Source of the DNA: an uncultured Eubacteriales bacterium
GTDB lineage: Bacteria > Bacillota > Clostridia > Oscillospirales > Acutalibacteraceae
Direction of reading: 5' to 3'
Assembly: GCA_934464585.1 (NCBI GenBank)
Contig: CAKSJY010000001.1
Location: 124,001 to 188,000 of the forward strand
Length of the DNA stretch: 64,000 bases
The notes under the pieces were generated by a model. It did no database searches, had not been told where the DNA came from, and saw only the letters and a list, made by a program, of their open reading frames with translations. The number at the start of each line of letters is the position of its first letter. The stretch's first letter is position 1. The position numbers and the translations under genes were made by a program. Positions 34,990 through 44,983 of the stretch are shown here, one piece after another.

Positions 34990-37900
34990 ATGAAGTTTCT
35001 TAATGATATGTTTTTAAAGCTTGAGCGATATAATAATGTTCTCAAGCTAATAGATGATGGAACTTTTCCGATAGGAATAACAGGTGTATCTGAGATTCAG
35101 AAAGCACACATAATATATTCAATTTGTAACAACAAAAAACGTAGGTCACTTGTGATAGCAGCGGACGAGGCAGAGGCTCAACGGCTTGCAAATGATATAT
35201 CTGCTATGGGACTTACTGCGGTTATTTATCCGTTTCGTGATTTTAACTTTCGAAATATAGAGTCGACCTCAAAAGAATATGAACACCAGAGATTGAATGT
35301 GCTTCTAAAGATTTTAAATAACGAATGTGATGTTGTTATATCATGTGTAGATGCAGCACTTGAATATACGATATCACCGGATTCATTAAAAAATCGAAGT
35401 ATGACTATAGTTCCGTCACAAAAAATTGAGATAAAACGTCTTGTAACTACTCTAGCTGCACTGGGATATGAAAAATATGATCAGGTTGATGGTGTAGGAC
35501 AGTTTGCTTTAAGAGGTGGAATAGTTGATTTGTTTCCACCCGACTTTCAAAATCCGGTGAGGATAGAGTTTTTTGGTAATGAAATTGATACAATGTCCTT
35601 TTTTGACCAAGAATCACAGCGTCGCACTAAGCCTATAGATAAAATCATACTATCACCGTCGAGTGAAGTATTTATAGGCGATAGGGCAGAGCTTATAAAC
35701 AAAATAAATAATATTGTTGATTCTTGCAGCGAAAAAGCGCAGGAAATACTTAAAAGTGAGATTGAAAAGCTTGAAAATGATGTTATTCCGGCTTCGATAG
35801 ATAAGTTTATTCCACTTCTTAAGGATAATCAGGCAACATTATTTGACTATTTTAGTAGGGACGACTTTGTATTTATATCTGAAAATAGTAAACTTAAGGA
35901 TAGACTAGATTCAAATTTTAAAAGATATTCTGAGGATCTAAAGGAATATTTGGAGGACGGAATATTATGTAAGCATCTTAGTAAATATACAGAGGATTTA
36001 ACATATCTAATTTCTCGACTTTCATGTTCTAGGCTTATTTATTTAAACATGTTTATACACAAAACATACTCTATAGATACAAAAGCTCAAGTAGATATTT
36101 CAGCAAAACAAATAGGTATTTGGAATGGAAGCCTTTCTTTATTGTGTGAAGATTTGAATGCAATTAATATAAAAGATAGCTATGTTGCTGTTTTAGCAGG
36201 GACAGAACGTTCTGCCAAGGCTCTTGAAAGTGATTTGAGGGATAGAGAATTTAATGTTATGTTTAAAACTTCTGCTGATGTTCTCGAAAAAGGTGTAGTA
36301 ACCATACTCCCGGGAGCACTGTCTTCAGGTATGGAATATGGTAATATTCCGTTTTATCTATTTTCTCATGGCGCAGTTTTAAATACTACAAAGAGACGCA
36401 GCAAAAAGAAAACCAGTAAGGAGATATGCAATCTTTCTGAGCTTTCCGAAGGTGATTATGTTGTACACATTTCCCATGGTATAGGAATGTTTGCAGGCAT
36501 ACATAAAATGGAGATTCGTGGGGTTACCAAGGACTACATAAAGATTTGCTACGCTAGGGGCGATACTCTTTATGTACCGGTTACCCAATTAGATTTAATT
36601 TCGAAGTATATTGGGCCCAAGGAAAACAAACAAGTAAAGCTTCACAAATTAGGAGGTACTGAGTGGCAAAAAACAAAGTCTAGAGTAAAGAAAGCTGTTA
36701 AAGATATAGCAAAAGAGCTTATAAAAATATATTCAGAGCGTATGAATACAAAAGGTTTTGCATTTTCACCCGATAATGAATGGCAACGTGATTTTGAAAG
36801 CCATTTTGAATATGATGAGACTCCTGACCAACTTAATTGCATTAGTGAAATTAAGAATGATATGCAAAGAGCTGTACCGATGGACAGACTTTTATGCGGG
36901 GATGTTGGTTTTGGAAAAACAGAAGTAGCATTACGTGCTGCCTTTAAATGTGTGGCAGATTCAAAGCAGTGTGCAATCTTAGTACCAACGACAATTTTGG
37001 CTATGCAACACTATCAAAACGTATGTAAACGTTTTGAAGGTTTTCCAATTAAGGTTGAGCTTTTATCAAGATTTAGAACTCAAAAACAACAATCTGAGAT
37101 TTTAAAGAAACTTGCAAAGGGAGAAATAGACCTTATAGTCGGTACACATAGACTGGTCTCTAAGGATATCAAATTTAGGGATATAGGATTAGTTATCATA
37201 GATGAAGAGCAAAGGTTTGGAGTATCGCAAAAAGAGAGATTTAAGGAAATCTGCAAGAATGTCGATGTGTTAACACTTTCAGCAACACCTATTCCAAGAA
37301 CTCTTAATATGGCGATGTCCGGTATAAGGGATATGTCGACTCTTGAAGAGGCACCTCAAAATAGATATCCTGTACAAACATATGTAATGGAATATGACGA
37401 CACATTAATAAACGAAGCAATTAACCGTGAATTAAGGCGTGGCGGACAGGTATACTTCTTGCATAATAAAGTAGAGTCAATCGAACGTGTTGCCGCTTCA
37501 TTACAAGGACAAATTCCTAATGCTAAGGTAGGTTTTGTTCATGGCAAAATGAGTGAAGCAGAACTTTCTGAAATTTGGCGTAAGGTTATGGAACAGGAAA
37601 TAAATGTTTTAGTGTGTACAACGATTATTGAAACCGGTATAGACCTTCCGAATGTTAATACATTGATAATAGATAATGCTGACCATATGGGACTTTCCCA
37701 ACTTCATCAGCTAAGAGGAAGAGTTGGAAGATCCAGTAGAAGGGCTTATGCATACTTAACTTTTAAAAAGAATAAAGTGCTTACTGAAATATCTCAAAAA
37801 AGATTGTCAGCTATACGTGAATTTACTGAGTTTGGTTCAGGCTTTAAGATTGCCATGAGAGATATGGAATTAAGAGGAGCCGGTAATATACTTGGAGCAG

Positions 37901-38436
37901 AACAGCATGGACATATGGAAGATGTGGGATATGACTTGTATCTTAGCTTGCTTGAAGATGCGGTAAATGAAGAAAAGGGAATAAAAACCGAAAGTTGCGA
38001 TAATGAATGTATGGTAGACTTAAATGTTCAAGCACATATTCCGGAAAATTATATATCGAGTCTTAATCAAAGGCTTGACATATATCGTCGTATTTCAGAT
38101 ATAAGGACAGAAGATGATGCTTCTGATGTTATAGACGAGCTTATAGATAGGTTTGGCGAGGTGCCTGATTCGGTTAAGGAATTAGTCGATGTTGCACTAA
38201 TAAGGAATAAGGCTGCAAAGCTCGGAATTTATGAAATAAAACAGCAACAAAATGCTATTAACTTGTATCAAAAGAAAATTAATATGAAGCAAGTTTCGGA
38301 AATAATCAGACATTCTAAAAGTAGAATTATGGTAAATGCCGGAGCTAAACCATATATATCAATAAAAACAGACCGAGGATTTGATGCTATTGAGGCAATA
38401 CAAGAGGTTTTAAGTATTCCAAATTTGATAAATTAA
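34990..38436 (+). CDS. mfd: Transcription-repair coupling factor Mfd
   Basis: The 1,148-residue protein has the full Mfd order: UvrB-like N-terminal module with LRGGIVDLFPPDFQNPVRIE, RNA-polymerase-interaction domain (about 480-560, GDYVVHISHGIGMF), RecG-like translocase with Walker A GDVGFGKTE and the DEEQ box IIDEEQRFGV, TRG motif and C-terminal autoinhibitory domain. It removes polymerase stalled at lesions and recruits UvrA. The start has no clear ribosome site; a small AGGCA..TGCCT hairpin lies just upstream (34961-34978). Confidence 0.97.
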   Translation: MKFLNDMFLKLERYNNVLKLIDDGTFPIGITGVSEIQKAHIIYSICNNKKRRSLVIAADEAEAQRLANDISAMGLTAVIYPFRDFNFRNIESTSKEYEHQRLNVLLKILNNECDVVISCVDAALEYTISPDSLKNRSMTIVPSQKIEIKRLVTTLAALGYEKYDQVDGVGQFALRGGIVDLFPPDFQNPVRIEFFGNEIDTMSFFDQESQRRTKPIDKIILSPSSEVFIGDRAELINKINNIVDSCSEKAQEILKSEIEKLENDVIPASIDKFIPLLKDNQATLFDYFSRDDFVFISENSKLKDRLDSNFKRYSEDLKEYLEDGILCKHLSKYTEDLTYLISRLSCSRLIYLNMFIHKTYSIDTKAQVDISAKQIGIWNGSLSLLCEDLNAINIKDSYVAVLAGTERSAKALESDLRDREFNVMFKTSADVLEKGVVTILPGALSSGMEYGNIPFYLFSHGAVLNTTKRRSKKKTSKEICNLSELSEGDYVVHISHGIGMFAGIHKMEIRGVTKDYIKICYARGDTLYVPVTQLDLISKYIGPKENKQVKLHKLGGTEWQKTKSRVKKAVKDIAKELIKIYSERMNTKGFAFSPDNEWQRDFESHFEYDETPDQLNCISEIKNDMQRAVPMDRLLCGDVGFGKTEVALRAAFKCVADSKQCAILVPTTILAMQHYQNVCKRFEGFPIKVELLSRFRTQKQQSEILKKLAKGEIDLIVGTHRLVSKDIKFRDIGLVIIDEEQRFGVSQKERFKEICKNVDVLTLSATPIPRTLNMAMSGIRDMSTLEEAPQNRYPVQTYVMEYDDTLINEAINRELRRGGQVYFLHNKVESIERVAASLQGQIPNAKVGFVHGKMSEAELSEIWRKVMEQEINVLVCTTIIETGIDLPNVNTLIIDNADHMGLSQLHQLRGRVGRSSRRAYAYLTFKKNKVLTEISQKRLSAIREFTEFGSGFKIAMRDMELRGAGNILGAEQHGHMEDVGYDLYLSLLEDAVNEEKGIKTESCDNECMVDLNVQAHIPENYISSLNQRLDIYRRISDIRTEDDASDVIDELIDRFGEVPDSVKELVDVALIRNKAAKLGIYEIKQQQNAINLYQKKINMKQVSEIIRHSKSRIMVNAGAKPYISIKTDRGFDAIEAIQEVLSIPNLIN

Positions 38437-38465
38437 TAGACAAAGTGTTGATTTGTGTGTATAAT
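38437..38465 (+). promoter_or_regulatory. Promoter of the PrsA-like lipoprotein gene
   Basis: TAGACA at 38437-38442 and TATAAT at 38460-38465 with a 17-base spacer start just after the mfd stop. Confidence 0.65.
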
Positions 38466-38505
38466 TACGTTATTGTAGTTTAAAAAATCAAGGAGGAAAA
38501 AATCA

Positions 38506-39654
38506 ATGGGTATTTTAAAAAAATTGGGCGCACTTTTTTTATCAGTAATTTTAATGGTTAACATGACCGCTTGTTCGGACACTTCATGGGCAATAAAAAC
38601 TGAAAATACTTCTGTTCCGATAGGGGTGTATATCTACTATATGAGTGAAGCATATGGTAAGGCATACAACAAAGTCGGCGAAGCATCCTCGAGTATTTTG
38701 GAAAAGACTATTGACGATAAAAGCGTCAATGATTATGTAAAAGATGAAGCAATGGAGTCTTGTAAAAATCTTATATCTACAGAAAATATGTTTGATGAGA
38801 TGGGATTATCTCTTTCAGATGAGGATAAGGAAGTTGCTAAATCTACAACAGATGCTTATTGGAAATCATATGGCTCTATATATGAAAAAATGGGAATAGC
38901 AAAAACTTCATTTGATCGTGCATATACTATGTATAACTTAAAAAAATCTAAGATTATGGATGCTAAATACGGCAATGAGGGTACAGAAAAGCTAAGTGAT
39001 GATGAGGTAAATACATATTTTACAGAACACTATACAAATTATTCATATTTTAAGAAAGATACTTCTGAATTGGAATCAAATGACAATGTAACAACAAGAG
39101 AGCTAGAGTCTGACGAAGAAGCAGATGCATTAATGAAAGAGATAGAGAACAATGCTGCATCGAGTCAAGCAGAGGATGAGTCAGGTGAATCTGTAACCGA
39201 GAAGATGGATGCTATTTCTAAAGACTTTGAAGAATACGCAAACAGAATCAATGAGGGCGCATCGTATGATGAGATTTTTAATGAGTATAAGGATAAGTAT
39301 TCAGCATCTGATTCTGACAATGTTTTGACTACAGAGAATCTTGAGGAAACAAACAAAAATTCTCTTCCGGAAGATGTATTAAACGGTCTTAAAGGATTAG
39401 AGAATAATAAGTCAGCTGGATATAATTCATCTGAAGGTGGATTTTATTTGGTATACAAATATGATATAAAGAATAATTTATCATTCTTAGATGATGAAGA
39501 AAATAGAACACAGGTGGAAAATGCACTATCTTCAGAGAAGTTTGATAACTTAATTAAAGATATGTCCGCTAATCTCGTTGTAGATGTTAACCAAAGTGCA
39601 TTAAATAAATATCAACCTTCTATAATTGAGCAAAGCAGAAATAAATCTAAATAA
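38506..39654 (+). CDS. PrsA/SurA-like foldase lipoprotein
   Basis: The protein has 382 residues with AAGGAGG upstream. Signal peptide and lipobox (MTAC, Cys22) give an outer-face lipid anchor. Residues 30-175 look like the helical SurA/PrsA N-terminal chaperone domain (KLSDDEVNTYFTEHY marks its end). Residues about 195-350 loosely fit a parvulin-type domain (SYDEIFNEYKDKYS then GGFYLVYKYD), but the parvulin core is acidic and divergent, so isomerase activity is doubtful. It probably helps fold exported proteins. Confidence 0.7.
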   Translation: MGILKKLGALFLSVILMVNMTACSDTSWAIKTENTSVPIGVYIYYMSEAYGKAYNKVGEASSSILEKTIDDKSVNDYVKDEAMESCKNLISTENMFDEMGLSLSDEDKEVAKSTTDAYWKSYGSIYEKMGIAKTSFDRAYTMYNLKKSKIMDAKYGNEGTEKLSDDEVNTYFTEHYTNYSYFKKDTSELESNDNVTTRELESDEEADALMKEIENNAASSQAEDESGESVTEKMDAISKDFEEYANRINEGASYDEIFNEYKDKYSASDSDNVLTTENLEETNKNSLPEDVLNGLKGLENNKSAGYNSSEGGFYLVYKYDIKNNLSFLDDEENRTQVENALSSEKFDNLIKDMSANLVVDVNQSALNKYQPSIIEQSRNKSK

Positions 39655-39660
39655 TAAATA

Positions 39661-39695
39661 AAAAATCCGACCTTAAACAATAGGGTCGGATTTTT
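39661..39695 (+). terminator. Terminator of the glmU-mfd-prsA unit
   Basis: AAAAATCCGACC pairs with GGGTCGGATTTTT around a 10-base loop and ends in a T run. Confidence 0.9.
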
Positions 39696-39750
39696 GTTAG
39701 TAAAAATATATTATTGAATATTGATATAATTCTTTAAACATATAAATAGG

Positions 39751-39780
39751 AGCCGGGGAAAGACAATTATTTCCCCGGCT
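39751..39780. repeat. GC-rich hairpin between converging transcripts
   Basis: AGCCGGGGAAA and TTTCCCCGGCT are exact arms with an 8-base loop. No T run follows on either strand. It may stop the minus-strand transcript after the FAD oxidoreductase gene or act as an RNA 3'-end stabiliser. It is similar in style to the 34250 repeat. Confidence 0.6.
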
Positions 39781-39854
39781 ATCTATAATAAAGCGGCACA
39801 TAGCTGACAGCCACCGCATTATTATTTTATGCAAATGCAAATAAATATGTTAAA

Positions 39855-41264
39855 TTATTTTTGTTTGCTTGCTATATCTCTTGCGACAATTACACCTGTA
39901 ACAGATGCCTGAATAAGACCTCTTGTGATGCCGGCACCGTCTCCAATAGTGTAAAGGTTTTCGATATTTGTTTCTAAGTTATTATTAACTTCGATTTTAG
40001 AAGAATAGAATTTTACTTCAATACCATATAAAAGAGTATTCTTTGAATAAAGTCCCGGAGCTAATTTATCGAAAGCTCTTAGAGATTCAACAATACTGGT
40101 TAGATGTCTATGAGGTAAAACGAAAGACAAATCACCTGGTACAGCAGTCTTTAATGTTGGTATAGTTGTAGACTTTTTAAGACGAGTTATATCAGTACGA
40201 CGGCCTTTTAGAAGATCACCAAGGCGTTGTACCATAATTCCGCCTCCGGTTAGCATATTGGAAAGTTGAGCGATATACCTTCCATATTCAGTGGGTTGAT
40301 TAAATGGTTTTGTAAACTTAGTAGAAACAAGCATTGCGAAGTTGGTGTTTTCAGTATGGCTGCTTTCATCAGCATAGCTGTGGCCATTAACTACAGCAAT
40401 ACCATTATCGTAATGTTCTTCACTAACAATACCGCCTGGATTCATACAGAAGGTTCTAACCTTGTTTTCAAATGTATCAGAGTAATATACAAGTTTAGCT
40501 TCATATAAATGTTTTGTAAGATGATCCATAACAGCGTTTGGAACTTCTACACGGACTCCGATATCAACTTCATTGTTGGTTGTTTGGATTTTATTTTCCA
40601 TAGCAACTTGAGTTAACCATTTAGCACCGCCTCTTCCAGGAGCAGCAACTATATATGGTGCCATTGCAACGGATTCTTCACCCTTTTTATTTACCATTGA
40701 TATACCAACAGCCTTATTATTTTCTACAATTATAGATTTAGCTGTTGTGTTTTCTCTAAATTCAAAGTTTTCCTTTGTTTGTAGATATAAGTACATCTTC
40801 TTTAAAACTTCATATGAGTATTCTGTTCCCATATGACGTACAGGGCAAGGGATAAGTTTTATATTATGTTTATGTGCTTCGTAAGAAAGTTGGTTAGCGA
40901 AAGCATCCATTTGACCAAATACTTTTGTTGGTGAACCAAACTCTAAGTACATATCATCGGCGTATTTTATTAGTTCTCTGGATTTTTCTACACCGATATA
41001 ATCAGTTATATTTCCGCCAACTTCTTCTGATAAAGAAAGTTTGCCGTCGGAGAATGCACCTGCACCCGCCCAACCGTTTATTATGCTACAGGGGTTACAG
41101 TTCATGCAACGGCCTGTAATTCTTAAAGGGCATGTCCTTTTTTCAATAGAGCTTCCGGAGTCTATAATCAAAACTTTCTTTTCAGGAGAAAGCTTCATAG
41201 TTTCCAAAGCTGTAAATATGCCGGCAGGGCCTGCACCTATTATAATTATATCATATTTATTCAT
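39855..41264 (-). CDS. FAD-dependent oxidoreductase (COG2509 type)
   Basis: The protein has 469 residues from ATG 41264, which has TTGGAGCTG upstream; the in-frame ATG 41297 lacks one. IIIGAGPAGIF is the FAD dinucleotide fold. RTCPLRITGRCMNCNPCSI holds a four-Cys cluster that could ligate iron-sulfur or zinc. WAGAGAFSDGKLS and the C-terminal YTIGDGAGITRG complete the family pattern. These proteins are common in anaerobes; substrate unknown. Confidence 0.85.
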   Translation of the reverse strand: MNKYDIIIIGAGPAGIFTALETMKLSPEKKVLIIDSGSSIEKRTCPLRITGRCMNCNPCSIINGWAGAGAFSDGKLSLSEEVGGNITDYIGVEKSRELIKYADDMYLEFGSPTKVFGQMDAFANQLSYEAHKHNIKLIPCPVRHMGTEYSYEVLKKMYLYLQTKENFEFRENTTAKSIIVENNKAVGISMVNKKGEESVAMAPYIVAAPGRGGAKWLTQVAMENKIQTTNNEVDIGVRVEVPNAVMDHLTKHLYEAKLVYYSDTFENKVRTFCMNPGGIVSEEHYDNGIAVVNGHSYADESSHTENTNFAMLVSTKFTKPFNQPTEYGRYIAQLSNMLTGGGIMVQRLGDLLKGRRTDITRLKKSTTIPTLKTAVPGDLSFVLPHRHLTSIVESLRAFDKLAPGLYSKNTLLYGIEVKFYSSKIEVNNNLETNIENLYTIGDGAGITRGLIQASVTGVIVARDIASKQK

Positions 41265-41336
41265 GTTATCAGCTCCAATAATATAGTTTTTGCACAAACC
41301 AAATTATTATATCACATTAAAAAGAATTTGTAAATA

Positions 41337-42710
41337 CTAAAAATCAATTTTTTCGGAAATATATTCAACTAATTTGTCAATCGGGATTCTTTCTTGGTTC
41401 ATAGTGTCTCTATCTCTGATTGTTACACAGTTGTCGGTTTGGCTATCAAAATCATAAGTTAAGCAGAAAGGCGTACCAATTTCATCTTGTCTGCGATAGC
41501 GTTTACCAATCGATCCGGTTTCGTCGTAATCAACCATGAAATGTTTAGAAAGCATATCAAATACTTCAGTTGCACCTTCGCTTAGTTTTTTAGATAGAGG
41601 GAGAACAGCGGCTTTCATAGGTGCTAAAGCAGGATGAAGTCTTAAAACAACACGTGTTTCATTTTCGCTTACTTCTTCGTCATATGCATCACACAAGAAA
41701 GCCAATGCAACGCGGTCTGCACCTAATGATGGTTCAATTACATATGGTAAGTATATTTCATTAGTTTGAGGATCGAAATATTCTAAGTTCTTTCCGGAAC
41801 ATTCTTGATGTTGACGAAGATCGAAATCTGTTCTGTCTGCAATTCCCCAAAGTTCGCCCCAACCAAATGGGAATAAAAATTCAATGTCAGTAGTAGCGTT
41901 AGAATAATGGGATAATTCCTTTTGGGAGTGGTCTCTAAGTCTGATATTTTCTTCATTTAAACCAAGGCTCAAAAGCCAGTTTTTGCAGTAGTCTTTCCAA
42001 TAGTAGAACCATTCTAAGTCAGTGCCCGGCTTGCAGAAGAATTCAAGTTCCATTTGTTCAAACTCACGTGTTCTAAATATGAAGTTACCTGGAGTAATTT
42101 CATTTCTAAATGATTTACCTATTTGTGCAACGCCGAAAGGAAGCTTTTTCCTTGTGGTACGTTGAATATTAGAAAAGTTTACAAATATACCTTGTGCGGT
42201 TTCAGGACGAAGATATATTTCACTTTTTGCATCTTCGGTTACACCTTGGAATGTTTTAAACATTAGGTTAAAGTTTCTAATATCTGTAAAGTTAGAGGAT
42301 CCACATTCAGGGCAGGTGATATTGTGTTCTTTTATGTAATTAGCCATTTCTTCAAATGACATGCCATTTGGATCACCTTTTGCATCTTCGATAAGTTTGT
42401 CTGCACGGTGCCTTGTTTTACAATCCTTGCAGTCCATTAAAGGATCTGAAAATCCGCCGACATGACCTGAAGCTACCCAAGTTTTTGGGTTCATTAATAT
42501 AGCAGAGTCTATATTGACATTGTATTTACTCTGTTGAACAAATTTTCTAAGCCAAGCATTTTTTACATTAGACTTAAACAATGAACCTAAAGGGCCGTAA
42601 TCCCAAGTATTTGAGAGACCTCCGTAAATTTCAGAGCCGGAATATACAAAGCCTCTGTTTTTGCAAAGACTAACTATTTTTTCCATTGTTTTTTCGTTGT
42701 TAGATAACAT
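41337..42710 (-). CDS. glyS: Glycyl-tRNA synthetase, dimeric type
   Basis: The 457-residue length and the motifs YGGLSNTWDYGPLGS, RPETAQGIF (motif 2 region) and EPSLGADRVALAFL (motif 3) show the alpha2 class II GlyRS, not the alpha2beta2 type. A CPECGSS zinc-knuckle half is present near residue 108. It lies 46 bases after the phosphoesterase gene; no T-box leader fits there. Confidence 0.97.
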   Translation of the reverse strand: MLSNNEKTMEKIVSLCKNRGFVYSGSEIYGGLSNTWDYGPLGSLFKSNVKNAWLRKFVQQSKYNVNIDSAILMNPKTWVASGHVGGFSDPLMDCKDCKTRHRADKLIEDAKGDPNGMSFEEMANYIKEHNITCPECGSSNFTDIRNFNLMFKTFQGVTEDAKSEIYLRPETAQGIFVNFSNIQRTTRKKLPFGVAQIGKSFRNEITPGNFIFRTREFEQMELEFFCKPGTDLEWFYYWKDYCKNWLLSLGLNEENIRLRDHSQKELSHYSNATTDIEFLFPFGWGELWGIADRTDFDLRQHQECSGKNLEYFDPQTNEIYLPYVIEPSLGADRVALAFLCDAYDEEVSENETRVVLRLHPALAPMKAAVLPLSKKLSEGATEVFDMLSKHFMVDYDETGSIGKRYRRQDEIGTPFCLTYDFDSQTDNCVTIRDRDTMNQERIPIDKLVEYISEKIDF

Positions 42711-42756
42711 AAAACCATCCTTAATAAGTTATTTTAATATTACTATATGTATAAAA

Positions 42757-43446
42757 CTATCGTACCAATAACGGTACAAAAGATAAGTAATCACAAGAAA
42801 TCAGCCTAAAATCTATATCACGATATTTACCGTTGAAAACTCGTTTGTGTGCCTGTTTACCGTGGACATGTCCATAATAGCATTTTTTTATCCCATATTG
42901 TACTAATACGTCGATTATTTCCTTGCATTCGATAGAATTGTAGATTGGTGGATAATGGAGAAACGCTATTGATTCAAGTTTGGAATTTTTAGCACTGTCT
43001 AAAGATGCCTTTAACCGACCTATTTCTCTTGATAATATTTTTTTATCTTCTTCTGTTTGAGTATCGTAAAACCACCCTCGAGTACCACAAATTGCAAATT
43101 TTCCACAGTTATAAGAGCAGTTGTGCAAAATTGAGATAGTATTAAATCCGTTTTTAACCAAAAAGTTTTCTATTTTTGTTTTTGTTTCCCACCAATAGTC
43201 ATGGTTACCTTTTAAAATAATCTTTCTACCGGGAAGTTTATTGATAAATTCAAAATCTTTTATTGAATTGCTAAGTTTCATTGCCCATGAAATATCTCCG
43301 GCAATTACAACGGTGTCATCCGGAGAAACAATGGCCTCCCAGTTCTTTTTCAATTTTTCGGTATAATTTTCCCAACCCTTAAATATATCCATAGGCTTAT
43401 CATCACCAAGAGATAAATGTAAGTCTGCTATTGCAAAAAGGGCCAT
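42757..43446 (-). CDS. Calcineurin-like metallophosphoesterase
   Basis: The 229-residue protein has all metal motifs of a cytoplasmic phosphoesterase: IADLHLS (DxH), IAGDISWAM (GDxxW), LKGNHDYWW (GNHD), FLHYPP and YYGHVHGK (GHxH). It belongs to the small YkuE-like/COG1768 type of Firmicutes; substrate unknown. It starts directly after the thrC stop with no gap, so it is translated from the same message. Confidence 0.88.
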   Translation of the reverse strand: MALFAIADLHLSLGDDKPMDIFKGWENYTEKLKKNWEAIVSPDDTVVIAGDISWAMKLSNSIKDFEFINKLPGRKIILKGNHDYWWETKTKIENFLVKNGFNTISILHNCSYNCGKFAICGTRGWFYDTQTEEDKKILSREIGRLKASLDSAKNSKLESIAFLHYPPIYNSIECKEIIDVLVQYGIKKCYYGHVHGKQAHKRVFNGKYRDIDFRLISCDYLSFVPLLVR

Positions 43447-44955
43447 TTATTTCTTCCTTTCAATAAATTTCAAAACGCTGTTTATCATATTGTCCTTTTG
43501 ACATTCGTTTTGAAAATTAATTTTTTTTGATAAAAGTTCTGATATTTGTCGAGGGATAGCAGTTTGAGTTTTTGAGGATAACAAATTTAAGGCTTCAAAC
43601 TCATTTTGTGGTTTTGATTTATTGTCAATTGAAGATAAAACATCAACAGGAAACTTATATGCACTTGCTGTGGAAAGCAATACCGTATGAGTATTATCAT
43701 TAGTTTTCCTTAGATATTTTAGATAGACGTTTAAGGCTACAGCCGAGTGAGGATCAAGTAAATAATTTTCGCTTTCAAAGAACATTTTTATAGTTTCTTT
43801 GGTTTCTTTGTCTGTACAACTTTCGGCGAAAAAATGTCCTTTTATCTGATTATAAATTTTTTCATCTACCGTATATTTTCCACGGCTTTTAAGTTCAGAC
43901 ATATATTTAGAAACTAGTGCTGTGTTAGAACCTGAAAGATGATAAAGCAGGCGTTCTAAGTTGCTAGAGACGAGTATATCCATTGATGGGGAGATAGTCA
44001 GGTGGAAATCCCTGTTTTTATTATATGTTCCTGTATTGATAAACTCTGTTAATACATTATTTGCGTTTGAAGCGCAGATTAGCTTGTTTATCGGTAGACC
44101 CATCTCTTTTGCATAGAACCCAGCCAGTATGTTTCCGAAGTTGCCTGTTGGTACTACAAAGTTTATTTTATCGCCAAGTGATATAGTATTATTATTTAAA
44201 AGGTCTAAGTATGCTGAAAAATAATATACAATTTGGGGTAACAGTCGTCCCCAGTTAATAGAATTAGCACTGGAAAATATAAGATTGTGATCCACAAGTA
44301 CTTTTCTAGCATAAGCATCGGTAAATATATTCTTTACTTGAGTTTGAGCATCATCGAAATTACCGTCTACAGCGCAAACATTTAGGTTATTACCTTCTTG
44401 AGTTTGCATCTGCAATTTTTGAATATTACTTACACCGTCTTTAGGGTAAAATACAATGAGTTTCGTATTATCAACATTTTTAAAGCCTTCTAAGGCAGCT
44501 TTTCCTGTATCACCCGATGTTCCAACCATGAGAAGGGCAGATTTATTTGGGTATTTTTTATGTATTGATTTTGTTAACAACTCCGGCAAAAGCTGAAGGG
44601 CAATATCCTTAAATGCAAGTGTCGGTCCGTGAAAAAGTTCCAAAATAGAAAGATTCTTAAAATTAGTGAAATTACTTCTAAGTGGTGTAGGACAGCAAGA
44701 ACCAAATTTTTTAGAACTGTATGCACAATTTAAACTTTGCTCGATTTCAGAATGGGAAAAGTCGGAAAGAAATGGAGCTAACAGGGTTTTGGCTATAAAG
44801 ATATAATTTGAATTTATAAGTTTACCAATATCTGATATTGAATATCGAGGTAATTCAGTAGGGACAAAAAGTCCACCATCATCAGATATTCCTTTGGAAA
44901 TAACTTCAGAGCACGAAGCTGATATTTCACTGTTTCTTGTACTTGTATAGTTCAT
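43447..44955 (-). CDS. thrC: Threonine synthase
   Basis: The 502-residue length fits the long bacterial ThrC. LFHGPTLAFKDIALQLLP holds the PLP lysine, and MVGTSGDTGKAALEGF the phosphate-binding loop. It converts O-phosphohomoserine to threonine. No other thr gene is nearby; it sits within a housekeeping operon between dipeptidase and phosphoesterase. Confidence 0.96.
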   Translation of the reverse strand: MNYTSTRNSEISASCSEVISKGISDDGGLFVPTELPRYSISDIGKLINSNYIFIAKTLLAPFLSDFSHSEIEQSLNCAYSSKKFGSCCPTPLRSNFTNFKNLSILELFHGPTLAFKDIALQLLPELLTKSIHKKYPNKSALLMVGTSGDTGKAALEGFKNVDNTKLIVFYPKDGVSNIQKLQMQTQEGNNLNVCAVDGNFDDAQTQVKNIFTDAYARKVLVDHNLIFSSANSINWGRLLPQIVYYFSAYLDLLNNNTISLGDKINFVVPTGNFGNILAGFYAKEMGLPINKLICASNANNVLTEFINTGTYNKNRDFHLTISPSMDILVSSNLERLLYHLSGSNTALVSKYMSELKSRGKYTVDEKIYNQIKGHFFAESCTDKETKETIKMFFESENYLLDPHSAVALNVYLKYLRKTNDNTHTVLLSTASAYKFPVDVLSSIDNKSKPQNEFEALNLLSSKTQTAIPRQISELLSKKINFQNECQKDNMINSVLKFIERKK

Positions 44956-44983
44956 CTAAATATACCTTTCACTTAAAAGTTCA

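Noticed and set aside
42711..42756. T-box riboswitch controlling glyS
   Set aside because: The gap is only 46 bases, far too short for a T-box, and it lies inside an operon.
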